Part shown: positions 1-7,815 of the stretch, in pieces | Layout of the letters: each line of letters begins with the position of its first letter | How positions within the stretch are numbered: the first letter of the stretch is position 1 | Assembly (NCBI RefSeq): GCF_001708935.1 | Contig: NZ_MASI01000007.1 | Location: 88,493 to 152,492 of the forward strand | DNA length: 64,000 nucleotides | Direction: 5' to 3' | Source of the DNA: Methyloligella halotolerans | GTDB taxonomy: Bacteria > Pseudomonadota > Alphaproteobacteria > Rhizobiales > Methyloligellaceae | Notes under the pieces: model-generated | What the model saw: only the letters and a program-made list of their open reading frames with translations | Told to the model about the DNA's origin: nothing | The model's database searches: none | Position numbers and translations under genes: made by a program

Positions 1-709
1 CACCGGTGTAATTCACGAACGAGCCATAGGGCACGAACCCCTCCTTATCGGCATACTGGTTGCCCGGCACCTTCATCCGGCACTGCCAGTGCAGCGTGAC
101 CGAGGCATGCCCGCCGATCTCCCGCGGCCGCGCGTTCGCCGCTTCCCCCATGCCCTCGAACTGAATGAAGGTCCGCACCAGAGGCTGGGTCTTGCCGTTC
201 GCCTTGTAGTAGCCCTTGAAGGAATCCTTCAGCTCCGCAGTGAGATAGGGGCCGCCCGCGGTCAGTTTTGAATCCTGCGCGTTGGAGAAGTTCTTCGCGC
301 ACTCCCGCCCGTTGGCGAAATTGCCGAGCCGGCCGAGATTCCGCCCGTTGCCATGGCCCGAGGACATGACCTTGAAGACCTGGTTCCGCTCGCAAATGAT
401 GTAGAAGCGCCCATTCTTCCCGACGCCGGAGGGCCGTGTCGCATCCATGGCGAAATAGCATCCGTTTCGGATCTTGCCGCCCTGGAGCTGCTGGAAGTAG
501 AGGGAGCGCGCCCGGTAGAGCACCACCGGCGCGATCTGGCCCGCGCCCGTCCCCACATGGCGCATCAGCCAGGGCGGCGCATTGAGCTGCTGGGCATGAG
601 CCGCCGGTACCCCGCCAGGCGGCAAGAGCCCGATCGCAGCGGCGGACAAGCCGGCGAGGAAGACGGTTGCAAGCGCCAATCTGACAAGCAAGGAATCAGC
701 TCTCTGCAT
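1..709 (-). CDS. L,D-transpeptidase-like secreted protein (YkuD_2 type), 3' end outside window
   Basis: The frame is open from an ATG at 709 to the window edge, about 236 residues, so the C-terminus with the expected catalytic Cys is missing. The start encodes a signal peptide (hydrophobic stretch, then AHA|QQL). The body closely follows the next gene: RNxCYFAMDATRP, FYIICE, SSGHGNGxNL, GGPYxTAELK and KTQPLVRTFIQFEG occur in the same order. That pattern fits the murein L,D-transpeptidase catalytic family PF13645, which makes or edits 3-3 peptidoglycan cross-links in the periplasm. The family call is mine by pattern, not by search. It forms a tandem pair with the gene upstream on the same strand, 87 bp away. 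Confidence 0.75.
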   Translation of the reverse strand, partial: MQRADSLLVRLALATVFLAGLSAAAIGLLPPGGVPAAHAQQLNAPPWLMRHVGTGAGQIAPVVLYRARSLYFQQLQGGKIRNGCYFAMDATRPSGVGKNGRFYIICERNQVFKVMSSGHGNGRNLGRLGNFANGRECAKNFSNAQDSKLTAGGPYLTAELKDSFKGYYKANGKTQPLVRTFIQFEGMGEAANARPREIGGHASVTLHWQCRMKVPGNQYADKEGFVPYGSFVNYTG

Positions 710-796
710 GGTGCGGATTATCGGCTCCCTCGCCCGGAACGCCAAACGGCATCTTCGCTGCTGGGCGGCACATCTTGCGCATCGATCGGCCCCGCC

Positions 797-1771
797 CTAC
801 CGGCAGATCGGCAGCGGCTTCGGCGGCGGCGCCGGATACTTCTTCTTGTATTGGGCGATGGCCGGCTCCAGCGACGCCCGCGGCCAGAATTTCGGCCGGC
901 CTATGGCCCGCAGGCATGTCGCGTTCCAATAGGCTCCGCGCACGCCCCGCCCCACGGCGACGATGTCTTGCGATTCCGGATAGATGTAGAGGCTGGTCGG
1001 ATTGTTCTGCACCAGCCGGGTGATCTCGTTGGCATCGGCCCAGGACCAATTGGTGCAGCCGTTGCTCCGCTTGCCCGTGTAGTTGATGAACTCGCCGAAC
1101 GGCACGTAGCCCTGCTCGTCGGCGAACTGGGCATATTGCGGGTCGGGCAGCTTCATCCGGCATTGCGCGCGGATCACCACCGAAGGATGCCCGCCGATCT
1201 GGCGTTCCCGCGCGTTCGCCGTCTCCCCCTCCCCTTCGAACTGGATGAAGGTCCGCACCAGAGGCTGGGTCTTGCCATCCGCCCTGTAATAGCCCTTGAG
1301 GGAGGTCTTCAGCTCGGCCGTCACGTAAGGTCCGCCCATAGTGAGATACGACCCTTCCGCATTGGAGAAATGCTCCGAGCATTCCGGTCCGTTGGCGAAA
1401 TCCGCCACCGTCTGAAGGTTGATGCCGTTGCCGTGGCCGGAAGACATCACCCGGAACACCTGGGAGCCTTCGCAGATGATGTAGAACCGCCCCTGCTGGC
1501 CGACGCCGTTAGGCCGCGTCGCATCCATGGCGAAGTAGCAGGCGTTTCGAATCTTCCCGGCCTGAAGCTTCTGGTAATAGAGCGCCCGCGCCCGCTGCAG
1601 CACCACCGGCGCGATCTGCCCGTCCGCCGTGCCGACATGGGCTTGCAGCCAGGCGGGCAGCGCCGCGGTCTGGGCGCGCGCCGTTCCGCTGCCGATGCCC
1701 ATCAGGAGCGCGGCGGCGAAGGCCAGACCGGCCAAGCCGATCAGGGCCGGACGAAGCGATAATCTGGGCAC
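797..1771 (-). CDS. L,D-transpeptidase-like secreted protein (YkuD_2 type)
   Basis: 324 residues. Residues 1-33 are a signal peptide with a likely cut after TARA. The mature part carries SGHGNG (H113), a conserved GGH at 193-195, and SNGCTNW with C239 preceded by S236 and G238. The H...SxGC arrangement fits a YkuD-fold L,D-transpeptidase with catalytic Cys239. The probable role is periplasmic peptidoglycan cross-linking or attachment, but the sequence is far from the well-studied YcbB/ErfK enzymes and substrate cannot be assigned. Its near-twin lies immediately downstream, so a local duplication is likely. The Pro-rich C-terminus (PAPPPKPLPICR) is unusual. Confidence 0.7.
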   Translation of the reverse strand: MPRLSLRPALIGLAGLAFAAALLMGIGSGTARAQTAALPAWLQAHVGTADGQIAPVVLQRARALYYQKLQAGKIRNACYFAMDATRPNGVGQQGRFYIICEGSQVFRVMSSGHGNGINLQTVADFANGPECSEHFSNAEGSYLTMGGPYVTAELKTSLKGYYRADGKTQPLVRTFIQFEGEGETANARERQIGGHPSVVIRAQCRMKLPDPQYAQFADEQGYVPFGEFINYTGKRSNGCTNWSWADANEITRLVQNNPTSLYIYPESQDIVAVGRGVRGAYWNATCLRAIGRPKFWPRASLEPAIAQYKKKYPAPPPKPLPICR

Positions 1772-1891
1772 CGAATCATCCCTCGCGGACGGAAGCCATC
1801 GTCAGGCCGCGACGATGCGACGACGACATGGCGACTTCAAGTCCGGCGAGGCTTGGAGGTCAAGCCCCGCAGGCTTCGACGCAAGGACCCC

Positions 1892-2287
1892 TCAGCCGCC
1901 ATACGCCGCGTCGGAGACCTTCTCCAGCCACGTGACCACCTCCCCGTCCTTCGCCTCCTGGACCGCGATATGGGTCATGGCGATATCGGGAGCGGCGCCG
2001 TGCCAATGCTTTTCGCCGGCGGGAAACCAGACCACGTCGCCGGGCCGGATCTCCTCCACCGGTCCGCCCTCGCGCTGCACCCGGCCGACGCCTTGGGTGA
2101 CGATCAGGGTCTGCCCCAGCGGATGGGTATGCCACGCCGTGCGCGCGCCGGGCTCGAACGTGACCGACGCGCCGGCCACCCGGCCGGGCTCCTCCGCCTT
2201 GAACAGTGGATCGATCCGCACCGTACCGGTGAAATAGTCCTCCGGCCCCGGCGCGGAGGCTCGTTCGTCGACACGGGTGATCTTCAT
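1892..2287 (-). CDS. small cupin-domain protein
   Basis: About 131 residues, single cupin barrel. Cupin motif 1 is seen as [14 protein letters not shown] and motif 2 as [16 protein letters not shown], giving the His ligands of a metal site. The length and motifs match the small cupins often annotated as (R)-mandelonitrile lyase-like or carboxymuconolactone-decarboxylase-associated; the real substrate is unknown. I place the start at the ATG at 2287, which has AGAGGA about 11 nt upstream. A GTG at 2296 is in frame but lies almost on top of that ribosome site. It follows the aldo/keto reductase gene on the same strand. Confidence 0.75.
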   Translation of the reverse strand: MKITRVDERASAPGPEDYFTGTVRIDPLFKAEEPGRVAGASVTFEPGARTAWHTHPLGQTLIVTQGVGRVQREGGPVEEIRPGDVVWFPAGEKHWHGAAPDIAMTHIAVQEAKDGEVVTWLEKVSDAAYGG

Positions 2288-2361
2288 GGGCAACACGTCC
2301 TCTCTTCACACTTAAACAAAACCGCTGCCGGGAAGATGGGGTCGTGAAGCGCCTGCGCAAA

Positions 2362-2382
2362 GGAGCCGGCTATGCCGGCCCC
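2362..2382 (-). terminator. hairpin after aldo/keto reductase gene
   Basis: GCCGGC-TAT-GCCGGC stem (2365-2370 with 2374-2379), extended by G/C pairs on either side of one mismatch. On the minus strand it is followed by CTCCTTTG. It starts 14 bp after the reductase stop codon. The T-run is weak, so it may only attenuate read-through into the cupin gene. Confidence 0.45.
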
Positions 2383-2395
2383 TCCCGGAAAGGTC

Positions 2396-3430
2396 TCAGG
2401 CGGCGGCGCGTTCCGCCATCGGCCGGCGGCGCATCGAAGTTTCCGCGATCGACGGCGGCACGTAAGTGGCCGCCTCCAGCGGCGCCACGTCGACGCCCGG
2501 CGGCACGATCTCATCGATCCGGTCGAGGATCTCGTCATCCAGAGCCACCTCGGTCCCGGCGAGCAGGCCATCCAGCTGCTCCATCGTGCGCGGGCCGATG
2601 ATTGCGGACGACAGCGCCGGATGCGCCACCACGAAGGCGAGCGCCATATGCATCAGCGACATGCCCGCGCTTTCCGCCAATGGAATGAGCTGCTCCACCA
2701 TGTCGAGGCTCGCCGCGTCGGACATAGCCTTTGGGAAGTATCTCGCACGGAGCGTATCGGGCTGCTCCGCCCCTTTGCGGTACTTGCCTGTGAGCATTCC
2801 CTTCGCCAGCGGGCTCCACGCCATCACCCCCATGCCGTAATGCTGGCAGGCGGGAAGCACGTCGCGCTCGATGGACCGGTTGAGGATCGAATAAGGCGGC
2901 TGCTCTGTGCGGAACCGCGCAAGCCCGCGCCGCTCTGAGGCCCATTGGGCCTCGACGATATCGGACGCGGGAAATGTGGAAGACCCGATCGCGCGCACCT
3001 TGCCCTCCCGCATCAGATCGGTCAGCGCCGATAGCGTCTCCTCGATATCCGTATCCGGAGTCGGACGATGGAGCTGGTAGAGGTCGATGTAATCGGTCTG
3101 CAGGCGGCGCAACGAGTCCTCCACCGCCTGGGCGATCCAGCGGCGCGAAGCCCCCTGTTGGTTCGGATCGTCGCCCATCGGGCCGTAGAACTTGGTGGCG
3201 AGCACGACATTCTCCCGCCTGCCCTTCAGGGCCTTGCCGACGATGACCTCGGACTCGCCATGGCTGTACCTGTCTGCCGTGTCGATGAAGTTGATGCCGT
3301 GATCGAGCGTCTTGTGGATCATCCGGACGCCTTCGTCGTGATCGGGATTGGCCATCTCCCCGAACATCATGGCGCCCAAACACCACGGGCTGACTTTGAT
3401 GCCGGTTCGGCCGAGCGGACGGTAATGCAT
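2396..3430 (-). CDS. aldo/keto reductase
   Basis: 344 residues, full length for an AKR of the YajO/Tas-like class. The catalytic tetrad is visible: D50 and Y55 in FIDTADRY, K80 in LATKF, H121 in YQLHRP. NADPH-dependent reduction of an aldehyde or ketone is expected; the substrate is unknown. The ATG has AAGGAG six bases upstream. It is transcribed away from the TetR gene, and the shared region carries two copies of a palindrome, so it is probably the target of that repressor and induced by an electrophile or drug. Confidence 0.9.
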   Translation of the reverse strand: MHYRPLGRTGIKVSPWCLGAMMFGEMANPDHDEGVRMIHKTLDHGINFIDTADRYSHGESEVIVGKALKGRRENVVLATKFYGPMGDDPNQQGASRRWIAQAVEDSLRRLQTDYIDLYQLHRPTPDTDIEETLSALTDLMREGKVRAIGSSTFPASDIVEAQWASERRGLARFRTEQPPYSILNRSIERDVLPACQHYGMGVMAWSPLAKGMLTGKYRKGAEQPDTLRARYFPKAMSDAASLDMVEQLIPLAESAGMSLMHMALAFVVAHPALSSAIIGPRTMEQLDGLLAGTEVALDDEILDRIDEIVPPGVDVAPLEAATYVPPSIAETSMRRRPMAERAAA

Positions 3431-3479
3431 GTCGATCTCCTTATGGGGGCTGGTGCAGCCGGAACGACTGAGCTACACC

Positions 3480-3523
3480 TAAACGGAACGATGATCCGCT
3501 TATACGGAACGATGTTCCGCTTA
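3480..3523. promoter_or_regulatory. tandem palindromic operator between TetR and aldo/keto reductase genes
   Basis: Two 23-bp palindromes of form TAWACGGAWC-GAT-GWTCCGCTTA lie end to end with a 21-bp period (3480-3502 and 3501-3523). The core CGGAACGATGTTCCG at 3505-3519 has perfect 6-bp arms; the other copy (3484-3498) has one changed base in an arm. Placement between divergent genes and the size of the site fit a TetR-family operator. Confidence 0.65.
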
Positions 3524-3542
3524 GCAAGAGGATGACGCAGAC

Positions 3543-4151
3543 GTGGGACGGGACGCCGCACGACCGGAAGCGCACGAGGATGAGAGCAGGCCGATGCGGG
3601 CCGACGCCCGGCGCAATCTCGACGCCGTGCTCAAGGCCGCGATCACGGTTTTCGCCGAACAGGGCGTGGACGCGCCGATGCGCACCATTGCGGCGGCGGC
3701 GGGCGTCGGCGTGGGCACGATCTACAGGCACTTCCCCCAGCGCTCCGACCTGATCAAGGCGATCATCCGCCGGGAGGTGGACGCACGCACCGAGCGCGCC
3801 GCGGCGCTTGCCGCCGGCCATCCGCCCGGCGAAGCCCTCGCTCTATGGCTGGAAGGTCTCGTGGATCTGGTGGCCACCAAGCGCGGCCTGGGTCCGGCCC
3901 TTCACTCCGGCGACCCGGCCTACCAGAGCCTGCCGGACTATGTCTTGGGCCAGCTCACCCCTGCCCTCGAAGGTCTGCTCGATGAGGCCGCAGCCGCCGG
4001 AGAGATCCGCCCCAAGACCGATGCGAACGAGCTCCTGTTGGCCGCCCTGCGTCTGGCGAGCCCGGCAAGCGACGGCAAGCCCGAGGAGGCCCGCCGCATG
4101 ATGGCCCTGCTTTTCGATGGCTTGCGGTATGGAGCGAAGGCTGCGCGATAA
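3543..4151 (+). CDS. TetR/AcrR family transcriptional regulator
   Basis: 202 residues from a GTG at 3543. The N-terminal helix-turn-helix is clear: ILxAAxxVFAEQGVDAPMRTIAAAAGVGVGTIYRHFPQRSDL-type pattern at about residues 27-65. The C-terminal two-thirds would be the ligand-binding and dimer domain. An in-frame ATG at 3594, just before RADARRN, is an equally likely start because many relatives begin there. It is divergent from the aldo/keto reductase, which together with the twin operator suggests it represses both genes. Confidence 0.88.
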   Translation: MGRDAARPEAHEDESRPMRADARRNLDAVLKAAITVFAEQGVDAPMRTIAAAAGVGVGTIYRHFPQRSDLIKAIIRREVDARTERAAALAAGHPPGEALALWLEGLVDLVATKRGLGPALHSGDPAYQSLPDYVLGQLTPALEGLLDEAAAAGEIRPKTDANELLLAALRLASPASDGKPEEARRMMALLFDGLRYGAKAAR

Positions 4152-4181
4152 CATGTGCGCGCTGCTTGAGAGGCTGAAGCC

Positions 4182-4847
4182 CTATTGCGGCACGGGCGCG
4201 TCCGGCAGGTCGTGCCAGCGCTGGATCTTCCAGCCCTCAGCCCCCTTCACCAGCCAGCCCTCGTAATTGAGGCTGGTGACGACGCTGAATTTCTCGCCGT
4301 TCTTCCCATTGTGGAGAAGCTGGGCCGCGCTGACTGGCTTATCGACCTTCGCGTTGGTCAGGAGCCCGACCACGCTGATATGGGCGGTGGTCTCCGTCTG
4401 ATCGAGGAATAGGATGTTCGACATCAGATGCCGGCGCCGGTTGCCCGACTTGGCGAAGGCCTTCATCCGCTCCGTCCAGAAGCTGCGAAACCCCTCCCCT
4501 GAGAACGAGACCGACGGCTCCCCCGGCGTGCCGGCGACGAACACCGCATCGTCGGTGAAGAGGCTCAACCAGGCCTCAGCCTCGTAATTGTCGTAGGCGA
4601 AGGAATAGGCATAGAGCAGGTTCTCGATCGCCAGCCGATCTTCCGGATCGAAATCCACAGCCCCCGGATTCTCCTCCGGCGCATAGGAGGTGAGCGGCTT
4701 CACGTCCGGCGCGAGGCTGGCGCCTTTGGGGAGTTCGGCTTGCTCGGAGGCGGCCTGTTTGGCGAGCACGAGCGCGGGCGCGGTGAAAGCGGGAATGGCA
4801 AAAACCAAAAACAGAGCCGCTAGGGCGGCGGGAATTTGGTGGGTCAT
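4182..4847 (-). CDS. secreted NTF2/SnoaL-like protein
   Basis: 221 residues. Residues 1-29 form a signal peptide ending near LVLA. After a linker, residues 65-215 read as a SnoaL/NTF2-like alpha+beta cone: DRLAIENLLYAYSFAYDNYEAEAWLSLFTDDAVF, then ISVVGLLTNAKVDKP and a closing YEGWLVKGAEGWKIQRWHDL. Such domains bind small hydrophobic ligands or act as isomerases or dehydratases. Nothing in the sequence fixes the activity. It ends 30 bp from the convergent TetR gene. Confidence 0.75.
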   Translation of the reverse strand: MTHQIPAALAALFLVFAIPAFTAPALVLAKQAASEQAELPKGASLAPDVKPLTSYAPEENPGAVDFDPEDRLAIENLLYAYSFAYDNYEAEAWLSLFTDDAVFVAGTPGEPSVSFSGEGFRSFWTERMKAFAKSGNRRRHLMSNILFLDQTETTAHISVVGLLTNAKVDKPVSAAQLLHNGKNGEKFSVVTSLNYEGWLVKGAEGWKIQRWHDLPDAPVPQ

Positions 4848-4991
4848 GAATGGAGTGGTCCTGGAATGGGCGGGAAATGCTTATTCAGATAGGCCGGCGC
4901 TGGGAACCGGGATTCGGAGCAGCTTGACAGCATTTTCTTTTCGGCTGGTCTAGAGCCAGAATTGTGGGGAGAGGAAACCGTTCGCAACTGC

Positions 4992-5530
4992 TCAGAAGTT
5001 CACTTCCCACTGATTAATCAGATCACCCTCGACATATTCCTCAATGAGGAACAACTGCCGCTTAACACTGAGTTCCAGATAGTAACCAAGCGCATATCCA
5101 CAGACGTATTCTGGATTCGCGCGGCCATCAGCGGACCAAATCCCGTCGAACGACGAACGCGTTAGCGTTCTTAGCCGCAAGCGATCGCTCTCCTTTTCAT
5201 GTTCCGGTCGAGTGGATCGCTTCATCTCGATCGCAATCAGGTTATCGCATTCCGGAATGCCGCCACGCTATGGAGGATCAGATCACATACGATTGAAATC
5301 TTTCCTACGCCGTCTACGAGAATGACCTTAAGGCGCCCAGCCTGCATGCGATTGTATTCCGCGTCGCAACGATATCCTTTGAACCCTGCCTCAATAGTCG
5401 CTTCTTCAATCAACGGCGCCCAACAAGCGCAGAGATTACGTTCTGAGGTTCCGTTCAGGATATTGGCGGTTTCGCGTTTCAGAAAATGGGAAAAGGAGTT
5501 TTCAAATACAGCACGTAGAGTTTTGTGCAT
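4992..5530 (-). CDS. PD-(D/E)XK nuclease-like protein, apparently frameshifted
   Basis: Two reading frames, 5237-5530 (97 aa) and 4992-5225 (77 aa), join into one 179-residue protein if one base is restored near 5246-5249; the joint then reads FRNA-DNLIAIEMKRS. In the joined protein E58 (DAEYN), D83 (VCDLILHS), E102 and K104 (IAIEMKR) are spaced as in a PD-(D/E)XK nuclease core. The tail (SSFDGIWSADG, PEYVCGYALGYYLEL) resembles a widespread uncharacterised family as I remember it. It is the last gene of a three-gene operon, 12 bp after the Cys-rich gene. Whether the break is real or a read error is open. Confidence 0.6.
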
Positions 5531-5542
5531 GATGCGCCATGA

Positions 5543-6049
5543 TCAATTGCAGGAGACTAGCCTACCCCCGCGCATCCCACTCCGGGCAACAATCTCTCCA
5601 CCGGATCGTCCCCCCGTACGGGTAAGTAGCCGGCAAGCAAGCTCAAGACCTCCCCACCGCGTTGCGAAAGTCTCCGAGACTTCGAACCAACTTCCGTCAT
5701 TTCCGGCGCCGTGGTAGAGCCCCATACAGGAACACTCACATTCGTGTCCCTTTGCATTCATGCAGGCGGGCGCACATTTCTCCTGCTCGCGATACGGCTG
5801 AATAATATATACCCTCCCGTACCTCGCTAATGCACGATCAACGAAATCATTCAGCCAAGCCTTCGGCAGCTCCCAATACTTTTCGGTTGCTATCCAGACA
5901 GGATCTGTTCGTCGACCATTGCGAAGCCACTGCCGGTTGGACTCCGAATAAGGAAGACGCGCCCGCAAACGTTCGCCCTTCCCTGTCCTACGGAGCACCA
6001 CGGGAATATTCTTCTGGTTCCAGACCTTTCTCAGAGCAAGTTCGCTCAT
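5543..6049 (-). CDS. Cys-rich protein of unknown function in the island operon
   Basis: 168 residues; not recognised. The central part holds a dense metal-binding-like cluster, CAPACMNAKGHECECSC, with two more ligands possible in MGLYHG. The N-terminal half is basic (KGERLRARLPY, NRQWLRNGRR) and WELPKAWLNDFVDRAL looks helical, so nucleic-acid binding is plausible. A single zinc site is my inference. It lies 15 bp after the AlbA_2-type gene and 12 bp before the nuclease-like gene, so all three are probably made together. Codon use is less GC-biased than in the flanking genes. Confidence 0.6.
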   Translation of the reverse strand: MSELALRKVWNQKNIPVVLRRTGKGERLRARLPYSESNRQWLRNGRRTDPVWIATEKYWELPKAWLNDFVDRALARYGRVYIIQPYREQEKCAPACMNAKGHECECSCMGLYHGAGNDGSWFEVSETFATRWGGLELACRLLTRTGGRSGGEIVARSGMRGGRLVSCN

Positions 6050-6064
6050 GCTGAGACCGCAACC

Positions 6065-6967
6065 CTAGGATCTTTCTATACGATGCAACGCATCTTTGAT
6101 CGTGTCCCGTATATCGGATTCATTCAACTCCTGCGCCGCTCTACCAAACTGTCTGATATCCACTGAGGCGCCTGCCTCAAACTTCTTAGCCAGCTCTGGG
6201 TGTTCCTTCAGCTGCCTTACTAGATAGCCTAAGAGTCGACGCTTCTCGCCCTCACGAACCGGATCCTCGCGACCGTCTTGGCGAAACATGGCTCGGACCC
6301 GCTCAGAGAGCCGGTCAACCTCTTCCCCTAAGTCTTCGACTTCACCCAACACAGTCTGAACTGTGTCATCCGTATCTTCGACTTTAGAATCCGCCCACCC
6401 CAGACGTTCGGCAATGTCTCTGATCCTCTTCTCGAGTAGAAGCTCAAGGTGATTTATCGAGCCGGTTATCTTCCCCGCTAGCTGTTCAAATCTCAACGTG
6501 AACGCCCGGGTCTCGACATCCAGGAATATCTGCAAAAGCTCAGCGGGGTGAAGAGCTCGATTCCCACTTCCATCGCGTATTAGATATTCCCCCTTCGGAG
6601 TCGAATAGGGTCTGTTCTCTCCAGGGAGAATGTGGACTCTGATCAGGGGATCGGCCGCAGTGTTTTCAGCATAAAGTTTAATTGCTACCGGCGGAATGCA
6701 ACTCATTGCCTTACTAACAATGCCGAGTGCAATTTGGTCATCTAATAAATGACCACAGATCTCACCGTACTGAGAGCCATTTTTGTGCTTCTTCTCAATC
6801 ACTCCGACGAGAACATGCCCGCCGTCTGACGTGTTTGCGAACGAAACAAAATCGTCCGGCTTAAGACCCTTTGAGATCTTCTTATAGTCAACAACCGAAC
6901 TCTCACCATTTGCCAACAAGCGTTTCGTAAGCTGTGTCAGTCCAGGGTGCTTCCGAGTAAATGACAT
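6065..6967 (-). CDS. AlbA_2/Schlafen-type putative DNA-binding protein
   Basis: 300 residues from the ATG at 6967, which has AAGGAA about 11 nt upstream; a start 24 codons earlier (7039) lacks a ribosome site. Residues 20-140 match the AlbA_2/divergent AAA_4 domain (PF04326): SSVVDYKK, DDFVSFANTSDGGHVLVGV, then IPPVAIKLY and GEYLIRDGSGNRAL. A coiled-coil-like acidic segment (VEDLGEEVDRLSERVRAMF) and a helical tail follow. Such domains occur in regulators, tRNA/DNA-binding Schlafen proteins and phage-defence genes. First gene of the island operon. Its precise role cannot be read from sequence. Confidence 0.75.
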   Translation of the reverse strand: MSFTRKHPGLTQLTKRLLANGESSVVDYKKISKGLKPDDFVSFANTSDGGHVLVGVIEKKHKNGSQYGEICGHLLDDQIALGIVSKAMSCIPPVAIKLYAENTAADPLIRVHILPGENRPYSTPKGEYLIRDGSGNRALHPAELLQIFLDVETRAFTLRFEQLAGKITGSINHLELLLEKRIRDIAERLGWADSKVEDTDDTVQTVLGEVEDLGEEVDRLSERVRAMFRQDGREDPVREGEKRRLLGYLVRQLKEHPELAKKFEAGASVDIRQFGRAAQELNESDIRDTIKDALHRIERS

Positions 6968-7107
6968 ACTTCTAGTGTTCCTTGGCGGGCCGGAGGTAGC
7001 TCCGCTGTCTTTATTTAATGATCCGCATCTGGAATCCACGCGGAGCCTGCTAACACAGCTTAGCTACCAACCGTAAATTGCAGAAAAAACTGAAACAATC
7101 AGAAAAT

Positions 7108-7220
7108 CTAGCGGCGGGTCCCGGCCCGGACGCATCCTCGCCGAGGAACAGGCGCGTCGGCGGGTTTTCGGTTTCCACCAGGCTCAGCACAACTTGCACG
7201 GCTCTCGCAGTATCGCTCGG
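7108..7220 (-). pseudogene. 3' fragment of a short-chain dehydrogenase gene
   Basis: On the minus strand the frame reads SDTARAVQVVLSLVETENPP followed directly by TRLFLGEDA, the typical C-terminal end of SDR proteins (xDPAxAAxAIxxxVExxNPPLRLLLGxDA). A stop codon at 7221-7223 lies just upstream and no start or Rossmann motif remains. The fragment is GC-rich like the chromosome and sits where the lower-GC island begins, so it probably marks an old insertion or deletion. Seen only by eye. Confidence 0.55.
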
Positions 7221-7274
7221 CTAGCGTCCAAGACCACATAGCCCCCACGCCGCCGACCTGCTATCTCCCCACGC

Positions 7275-7760
7275 ATGCCGGAGCCCATCCTGATCCTCGT
7301 CGATGCCGATGCCTGTCCCGTAAAGGACGAGGTGTTCAAGGTCGCGCTCAGATACGGGATCAGGACGGTCGTCGTCTCGAATGCCTTCATGATGCTGCCG
7401 AAGCACCCGTCCATCGAGCGGGTGATCGTCGATCAGGGGCTGGACGTGGCAGACGATTGGATCGCCGAGCGGGCGCGCCCGGGGGTGATCGCGGTGACCA
7501 ACGACGTTCCCCTGGCCCACCGTGCGGTGACGGCCGGGGCCGAGGCCATTGCCCCGAACGGCAAGCCGTTCGATTCCGGATCGATGGGCATGGCGCTGGC
7601 GACCCGGGATCTGATGACAGATTTGCGCTCGGCGGGCGCCATAACCGGCGGCCCCCGCCCCTTCTCCAAGGCCGACCGCTCGGCCTTCCTTCAGGCGCTG
7701 GACGCGTGCATCGTCCGCCTCAAGCGGGCCGGCCACCCGACGGACACGCCCGAAGCCTGA
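7275..7760 (+). CDS. yaiI: YaiI/YqxD family protein (DUF188)
   Basis: 161 residues, usual size for UPF0178. The signature VDADACPVKDEV is at residues 9-20, followed by VSNAF, VDQGLDVADDWI, TNDVPLAHRAV and a C-terminal GPRPFSKADRSAFLQALD. The fold is PIN-like with acidic residues, so a nuclease activity has been supposed, but no function is established. The last 15 codons reappear as a copy at 9787-9831, beyond the LysR and NmrA genes. Confidence 0.9.
   Translation: MPEPILILVDADACPVKDEVFKVALRYGIRTVVVSNAFMMLPKHPSIERVIVDQGLDVADDWIAERARPGVIAVTNDVPLAHRAVTAGAEAIAPNGKPFDSGSMGMALATRDLMTDLRSAGAITGGPRPFSKADRSAFLQALDACIVRLKRAGHPTDTPEA
7713..7757 (+). repeat. left copy of direct repeat flanking the LysR/NmrA cassette
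   Basis: This is the 3' end of yaiI, encoding VRLKRAGHPTDTPEA. The partner at 9787-9831 encodes VRLRRAGHETDPPEA in the same orientation and also ends with a stop codon. The two are about 2.07 kb apart and bracket the LysR and NmrA genes. Confidence 0.55.
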
Positions 7761-7815
7761 AGCGGATGATCGCGCTGAACCGCACCCGCCTGAGCCCCGC
7801 TGGCACTGGTGCCCT

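Noticed and set aside
353..1762. 469-residue plus-strand frame
   Set aside because: It is antisense to both transpeptidase-like genes, Arg/His/Pro-rich, without family features; a GC-rich shadow.
4924..4954. TTGACA followed by TCTAGA, promoter-like on the plus strand
   Set aside because: Spacer is 19 bp, the -10 is poor, and no plus-strand gene follows for more than 2 kb.
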